Program-made: the position numbers and the translations under genes
Assembly (NCBI GenBank): GCA_963709085.1
Contig: CAVPVB010000007.1
Coordinates: 558,001 to 622,000, forward strand
Direction: 5' to 3'
Source: Rhodovastum sp963709085
GTDB lineage: Bacteria; Pseudomonadota; Alphaproteobacteria; Acetobacterales; Acetobacteraceae
DNA: 64,000 bases
Part shown: in pieces, positions 57,931-64,000 of the stretch
Position numbering within the stretch: position 1 is the stretch's first letter
Layout of the letters: the number at the start of each line of letters is the position of its first letter
Notes under the pieces: model-generated
What the model was told of the DNA's origin: nothing
Database searches by the model: none
What the model saw: the letters and a program-made list of their open reading frames with translations, nothing else

Positions 57931-58877
57931 GGGCTGGGCCCTCCGAAGGCGGCCGCTTCACGCCGCATGGCGCGCAGGCGCGCACTGCGGGCGCGCGGAT
58001 TGACGGTGGTTTCGCTGTCCTGCGGGCGCAGCGCGCGCGGGGTCAGCAGGCGGAATTCGGCCGCGGCGCGCGGCGCCAGACCGCCCGGGTGGTGCCGCGA
58101 CGGTGCCGGCGCCCGGCCGGACGCCTCGGTCATGAACTGCTTCACCAGCCGGTCCTCCAGCGAGTGGAATGCCACCACCACCAGCCTTCCCCCTTCCCCC
58201 AGCAACGCCGCGGCGCCGCGCAGCGCCCGCTCGATCTCGCCGAGTTCGTCGTTCACCCGCAGCCGCAGGGCCTGGAAGCTGCGGGTCGCCGGATCGAGGC
58301 CGGAGCGCTCCGGCGGCACCACGGCGCGGATGATGCCGGCCAGTTGCGCGGTGGTGGCGATCGGCGCGGCGGCGCGGGTGGCCACGATGGCGCGGGCGAT
58401 GCGGCGCGACAGCCGCTCCTCGCCGAAGCGGTACAGCGTGTCGGCCAGTTCCTGCTCGGGCAGGGTGTTCACCAGATCGGCGGCGGTCGGGCCGTCGCGG
58501 CCCATGCGCATGTCGAGCGGGCCGTCGAACCGGAAGGAGAACCCGCGGGCGGGGTCGTCGATCTGATAGGACGACACCCCGAGGTCGAGCACGACCCCGT
58601 CCAGGCGGGTGACGCCGCGCGCCTGCAGCAGCTCCACCATGTCGCCGAACCGTCCCTGCATCAGGTGCAGCCGGCCGGGATGGCGGGCGGCCAGCGCCGC
58701 CCCGCGCTCGATCGCCGCGGGGTCGCGGTCGATCGCCCACAGGGTGCAGGCGGCGCGGTCGAGCACGGCGCCGGCATAGCCGCCGCCGCCGAAGGTGCCG
58801 TCCAGGTAGATGCCGCCGTCACGCGGGGCGAGCGTGTCCAGCACCTCCTGCAGCATTACCGGAACATGACCGCTCAT
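57927..58877 (-). CDS. rsmH: 16S rRNA (cytosine-1402 N4) methyltransferase
   Basis: Predicted 316-residue SAM-dependent enzyme (MraW) that methylates N4 of C1402 in the ribosomal P site. It starts SGHVPVMLQEVLDTLAP, with motif I YLDGTFGGGGYAGAVLD, LDGVVLDLGVSSYQID, and GFSFRFDGPLDMRM. LVVVAFHSLEDRLVKQF and the tail with NPRARSARLRAMRR complete the family. The ATG at 58877 overlaps the mraZ stop by four bases; the longer frame to 58967 lies within mraZ. Confidence 0.96.
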   Translation of the reverse strand: MSGHVPVMLQEVLDTLAPRDGGIYLDGTFGGGGYAGAVLDRAACTLWAIDRDPAAIERGAALAARHPGRLHLMQGRFGDMVELLQARGVTRLDGVVLDLGVSSYQIDDPARGFSFRFDGPLDMRMGRDGPTAADLVNTLPEQELADTLYRFGEERLSRRIARAIVATRAAAPIATTAQLAGIIRAVVPPERSGLDPATRSFQALRLRVNDELGEIERALRGAAALLGEGGRLVVVAFHSLEDRLVKQFMTEASGRAPAPSRHHPGGLAPRAAAEFRLLTPRALRPQDSETTVNPRARSARLRAMRREAAAFGGPSP

Positions 58878-59332
58878 GCCGCCGCGCTCCCGGGCAGGGT
58901 GAACCCGCGCGAGCGCACCCGCTCGCGCGCTTCGGCGCGGCGGCGCTCGGCGGCGGCCGGTTCCCACATCTGGAAGGTTCGGCCGAGTCCCATGAACGAC
59001 ACGCCTTCGGTCAGCCCGGCGTGTTCCTTCAACATCTCGGGAATGATGATCCGCCCTTCCTTGTCGGATTCCACCGGAAAGGCGTCGGCGTACAGGGCGG
59101 CGGCGAGGTCGTCCTGTTCTTCGCTGAACATATCGAGCTTTTGCAAGGGAGCGGAGAGGGCGTCGAACACGGCAGGCGGCCAGCCTTCAATGCAGGGATG
59201 CTTGTGCGAGGGGCGAAGCACCAGGGCGGCGATGCCGTCGCCGTTCTTGAGCAGGTTCCGGAACGGCGCGGGAATCGATACGCGGCCCTTGGCGTCCAGC
59301 CTGTTCTGATGGGTCCCAACAAATTGGGTCAT
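58874..59332 (-). CDS. mraZ: Transcriptional regulator MraZ
   Basis: Predicted 152-residue protein with two AbrB-like SpoVT domains. The first is FVGTHQNRLDAKGRVSIPAP and the second DAFPVESDKEGRIIIPEML, each with the conserved DxxGR pattern. MraZ forms a ring-shaped oligomer and represses its own promoter at the head of the dcw cluster. The ATG at 59332 gives the standard start; the longer frame to 59482 would read through the operator and is rejected. It is the first gene of the cluster. Confidence 0.95.
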   Translation of the reverse strand: MTQFVGTHQNRLDAKGRVSIPAPFRNLLKNGDGIAALVLRPSHKHPCIEGWPPAVFDALSAPLQKLDMFSEEQDDLAAALYADAFPVESDKEGRIIIPEMLKEHAGLTEGVSFMGLGRTFQMWEPAAAERRRAEARERVRSRGFTLPGSAAA

Positions 59333-59455
59333 CCGGCTGCGTTGGCCCTTTCCCGCGTGGTTCCGGCTGCGTCGTGAAGCGGTGCTGATCGGCTCCCGGG
59401 CGCCGGTGCTGCCGGCCTTGCCAAGGGTCCACATGGGCGTGCCTGATCGTGCCCT

Positions 59456-59495
59456 TGGGAGCACATGGGATATCATGGGCAAGCATGGGAGTCAA
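59456..59495 (-). promoter_or_regulatory. mra promoter with four TGGG boxes (MraZ operator)
   Basis: On the plus strand TGGG occurs at 59456, 59466, 59476 and 59486, exactly 10 bp apart; a fifth is at 59434. MraZ is known to bind TGGGN repeats spaced this way. The boxes cover a minus-strand promoter-like sequence: -35 TTGACT (59490-59495), 17 bp, -10 TATCCC (59467-59472). The boxes lie on the strand opposite to mraZ transcription. The start would fall about 130 bp upstream of mraZ. Binding would block the polymerase directly, giving autorepression. Confidence 0.8.
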
Positions 59496-59651
59496 GGAAA
59501 TGACTATGGGCCGACACGAGTCCGTGCAGGCTTTGTGCTTTCGTTACAACACGTTAGAACGCCGTTAACAGAGCGTTTAGTGAATCGAGACCATAGCGCG
59601 ATTTTTAGCTTTTATTTCAGATGAATTGTGTCCTCCAAGTGACAGTGGAAA

Positions 59652-60053
59652 GGTGCCAGACGGCCTGTAAGCCGGGTTCTGTCCAGTCTCGCGACTGTGA
59701 CGGCCATTCCTCTGGGACGCACCTTGCGGTACGCCTCGCGCGACCAACCCGGGCGACGGGGCGGGAATGCCCTCGCGGCACAGCCTTGCGACTGCCCGCC
59801 GGTCGCCCCTATTCGGTCTTGCTCCCGGTGGGGTTTGCCCTGCCGCCCCCGTTACCGGGGGCGCGGTGCGCTCTTGCCGCACCGTTTCACCCTTGCCCGC
59901 AAGGAGTTGCCTCCCGGCGCGGGCGGTTTGTTTTCTGTGGCACTTTCCCTGAGGTCGCCCCCGCCGGCCGTTGGCCGGCACCGTATTCCCGTGGAGCCCG
60001 GACTTTCCTCCACCGGGGTTGCCCCCGGCAGCGGCCGTCCGGCCGTCTGGCAG
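59652..60053 (-). ncRNA. rnpB: RNase P RNA (type A)
   Basis: The minus strand carries the universal RNase P core: GGAGGAAAGTCCGGGCTCC (near 59992-60013) and, at the 3' end, AACCCGGCTTACAGGCC. The terminal P1 helix is visible as GCCAGACGGCC (60051-60041) pairing with GGCCGTCTGGC (59664-59654). Length is about 400 nt, normal for type A RNA. It processes tRNA 5' ends. All apparent open frames here are by-products. Ends are approximate to a few bases. Confidence 0.93.
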
Positions 60054-60057
60054 GCGT

Positions 60058-60086
60058 CAGATGCGCGTTTGACAGTTTGGCGTCAA
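60058..60086 (-). promoter_or_regulatory. Probable rnpB promoter
   Basis: Minus strand: -35 TTGACG (60081-60086), 17-bp spacer, -10 CATCTG (60058-60063). A start about seven bases on falls at 60050-60052, matching the 5' side of helix P1. The -10 box is weak. Confidence 0.5.
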
Positions 60087-60217
60087 GCAAGGCCCTGCCC
60101 TGGACCCCGGTGGCGGCCGGGTTTCGGGAAGCATGGGGCGGCCGCGGCCAGCCTGCTTCCCGCTCTGGCAGAAATCTGCAAAACGAATGCGTTGCAAGGA
60201 TATCCTGGACCCTGGGC

Positions 60218-60946
60218 TCAGCCGCACATCCGCGCCACCGCCAGCAGCCGGGCCAGCGTGCCGGCATCGGCCTGACCGGTCACCGCCTCCGGCCGCCAAT
60301 GCCGCTGGAACGCGCGCAGCACCGTGGACAGCCCCGGATCGAGCGGCCCTTCAGGCACCACCTCGTAGCCGATATGAGCCAGCGCCGCCCGCACGTCGCG
60401 CAGCGAGGCGGCATCGCGCACCGCGCCGCCGGTGCCCAGATCGGGCACGTCCTCGGGCCACAGCCCGACATCGTTGCGGGCCAGTCCCTCCCAGTCGAAC
60501 TTTTCGCCCGGATCTTCCTTGCGGTCGGGGGCCACGTCGCTGTGGCCGACGAAATTGCGCGCCGGCACGTTGTGGCGTGACAATATTTCCAGACAAAGAT
60601 CGCAGACTGAGGCCAGTTGCAGCACCGGGAAATCAGGATAGCCAAGATCATGCCCGGGATTGACGATCTCGATGCCGATCGAGCGATTATTCAGTGTCCG
60701 CTGGCCGCGCCAGTACGACGCCCCGGCGTGGTAGGCGCGCCGCGCCTCCGGCACCAGACGCAGCACGTTGCCGTCCTCATCCACAACATAGTGACTCGAC
60801 ACCTTCGCCGCCGGGTCGCGCAGCCGTTCGACCGCCGCGCGGGCGGTCGCCATGCCGGTATAATGCAGAATAACCATGTCGATCCGGCATCCATCCGGCC
60901 GGTCGTCCTGGTTCGGGCTCGCCAGCTCGCGGATCGGCAGGGTCAC
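60218..60946 (-). CDS. AmpD-type N-acetylmuramoyl-L-alanine amidase
   Basis: Predicted 242-residue zinc amidase. Zinc ligands fit MVILHYTGM (first His), the FVGHSDVAPDRKEDPG segment (second His and Asp), and the region around NRSIGIEIVNPGHD. No signal peptide is seen, so the enzyme should be cytoplasmic and recycle muropeptides by removing the stem peptide from anhydro-MurNAc, as AmpD does. A C-terminal peptidoglycan-binding-like helical domain (LRDVRAALAHIGYEV, LSTVLRAFQRHWRPEAVTGQ) is present, as in AmiD/AmpDh enzymes. The start overlaps the djlA stop by four bases. Confidence 0.88.
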   Translation of the reverse strand: MTLPIRELASPNQDDRPDGCRIDMVILHYTGMATARAAVERLRDPAAKVSSHYVVDEDGNVLRLVPEARRAYHAGASYWRGQRTLNNRSIGIEIVNPGHDLGYPDFPVLQLASVCDLCLEILSRHNVPARNFVGHSDVAPDRKEDPGEKFDWEGLARNDVGLWPEDVPDLGTGGAVRDAASLRDVRAALAHIGYEVVPEGPLDPGLSTVLRAFQRHWRPEAVTGQADAGTLARLLAVARMCG

Positions 60947-61722
60947 AGCCCGCGCTCCCGCTTGATCCGGTCCCAGGCCGCGTTGATGCGCGCCACCTTG
61001 TCGCCGGCGCGGGCGATGAACTCGGGCGTGACACCGCGGCTGGCCAGGCTGTCCGGGTGGTTCTCGCGCATCAGCTTCTTCCAGGTGGCGCGGACCTGGT
61101 CGTCGCTGACGCCGCGCTTGAGGCCGAGCACCGCGTAGGGGTCATCCTCCGCCTGGCCGGACGGGACGCGGGCGCGGCTGCCGCTGGCCCGCTCCCATGC
61201 CGCCTCGTCCAGGCCGAATTCCAGGTGCACCCGGCGCAGGAATTCGTGCTCGCTGATGGTCAGCGGCTTGTCGGCGCGGGCGATCAGGAACAGCGCCGCC
61301 AGCACCTCCTCCAGCATGCCGCGGTTGTCGGCGAAGCTGTCTCCCATCTGCTTGGCGTATTGTTCATAACCCTCAGCACTCTCGCGCGCCTGATCGAACA
61401 GCCGGCCGACATGGCCGACCGCGGCCGGCGGAATGCGGAAGCTGCGCTTGAACGCGTCGATTTCGGCGCGGTTCACCGGCCCGTCGCATTTCGCCAGCTT
61501 GGCCGACAGCACCACCGAGGCGATGGCGAAGAACTGCTCGCGCTGGCCGAGCATCGCCGCCATCCGCGCCGCGTTGAAACTGTCCGCGCCGGGCATATGG
61601 TCCAGGCGGAACTGGCCCAGGCCGCCATGCTCCGCCGCATGCCCGAGGGCCGCTCCGACGACCGCCCCGAAGGGGCCGCCCATGGCGAAGCCGGCCATCG
61701 CTCCGATGATCTTTCCCCACAC
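60943..61722 (-). CDS. djlA: DjlA-type J-domain co-chaperone
   Basis: Predicted 259-residue protein. The N-terminus has a short glycine-rich hydrophobic segment (IIGAMAGFAMGGPFGAVVGAALG) that may anchor it in the membrane. A TerB-like helical domain follows (residues 60-175), then a C-terminal J domain (DDPYAVLGLKRGVSDDQVRA, LMRENHPDSLASRG with the HPD motif) that stimulates DnaK ATPase. It is co-transcribed with the downstream amidase by a four-base overlap and diverges from the oxoprolinase gene. Confidence 0.9.
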   Translation of the reverse strand: MWGKIIGAMAGFAMGGPFGAVVGAALGHAAEHGGLGQFRLDHMPGADSFNAARMAAMLGQREQFFAIASVVLSAKLAKCDGPVNRAEIDAFKRSFRIPPAAVGHVGRLFDQARESAEGYEQYAKQMGDSFADNRGMLEEVLAALFLIARADKPLTISEHEFLRRVHLEFGLDEAAWERASGSRARVPSGQAEDDPYAVLGLKRGVSDDQVRATWKKLMRENHPDSLASRGVTPEFIARAGDKVARINAAWDRIKRERGL

Positions 61723-61876
61723 GCGCCCGCATGCCCTCCATTATTCGTAATGCCTCTATCATGTGGGGATTGCCGGGAGCAAAAGACGGCTGCTCCCGCC
61801 GCCCCTCCATGCGCCTTTTTTGCCCCGCCCCGCCCCCTAACGAGCCCCTGCGCGGAAGGCCCTGACGGATACCACC

Positions 61877-64000
<2,124 letters not shown>

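Noticed and set aside
59333..59482. A longer MraZ with 50 extra N-terminal residues
   Set aside because: The extension would translate the promoter and TGGG boxes, and the family begins at TQFVGTHQNRLD.

Overview
The window is GC-rich bacterial chromosome that most resembles an alphaproteobacterium of the acetic-acid-bacteria family (Acetobacteraceae, Rhodospirillales). The evidence is a succinyl-CoA:acetate CoA-transferase of the AarC type, a proton-pumping pyrophosphatase, a complete dcw (division and cell wall) cluster, the order ftsZ-lpxC-bamD-recN-ligA, and high-GC codon use. The genus cannot be named from sequence alone.

Layout. 1-10.1 kb: msrQ-like haem membrane protein, SapC-family protein, agmatinase-family hydrolase, aarC, a NUDIX hydrolase, a glutamate-1-semialdehyde-mutase-like aminotransferase, a PepSY/response regulator/histidine kinase operon and a zinc-type CDF exporter. 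10.2-17.6 kb: a very large seven-PAS hybrid histidine kinase and hppA. 17.8-24.6 kb: a CAU tRNA, ettA, GNAT and DUF3293 proteins, a secreted Lys/Pro/Ala-rich protein, a SET-domain protein, mlaC/mlaA and metF. 24.7-31 kb: a shattered uvrD-type helicase, an AT-richer EVE-HNH nuclease gene, prmA and pepP. 31.2-39.6 kb: an orphan response regulator, ligA, recN, bamD, an intact ISAs1-type insertion sequence and lpxC. 40-59.5 kb: on the minus strand, mraZ-rsmH-ftsL-ftsI-murE-murF-mraY-murD-ftsW-murG-murC-murB-ddl-ftsQ-ftsA-ftsZ. 59.6-64 kb: rnpB, ampD, djlA and a 5-oxoprolinase-type gene that runs off the end.

The dcw genes form one tightly packed transcription unit with start/stop overlaps at most junctions. 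A promoter-like sequence upstream of mraZ is covered by four TGGG boxes spaced exactly 10 bp, the expected MraZ operator. The cluster supplies peptidoglycan precursor synthesis (MurB-F, Ddl, MraY, MurG), septal synthesis (FtsW, FtsI) and divisome assembly (FtsL, FtsQ, FtsA, FtsZ). lpxC and bamD add outer-membrane biogenesis, and AmpD adds wall recycling.

Two features stand out. First, four copies of a roughly 170-230 bp self-complementary element lie at gene ends (953, 5193, 19693, 31013). Their stems covary between copies, and the inverted arms run on into flanking sequence specific to each locus. Second, frameshifts are unusually common: uvrD has about twenty, and hppA, ftsA, ddl, ftsI, the EVE-HNH gene and one PAS domain of the large kinase have one or two each. 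Since several of these genes are normally essential, assembly error is a serious possibility.
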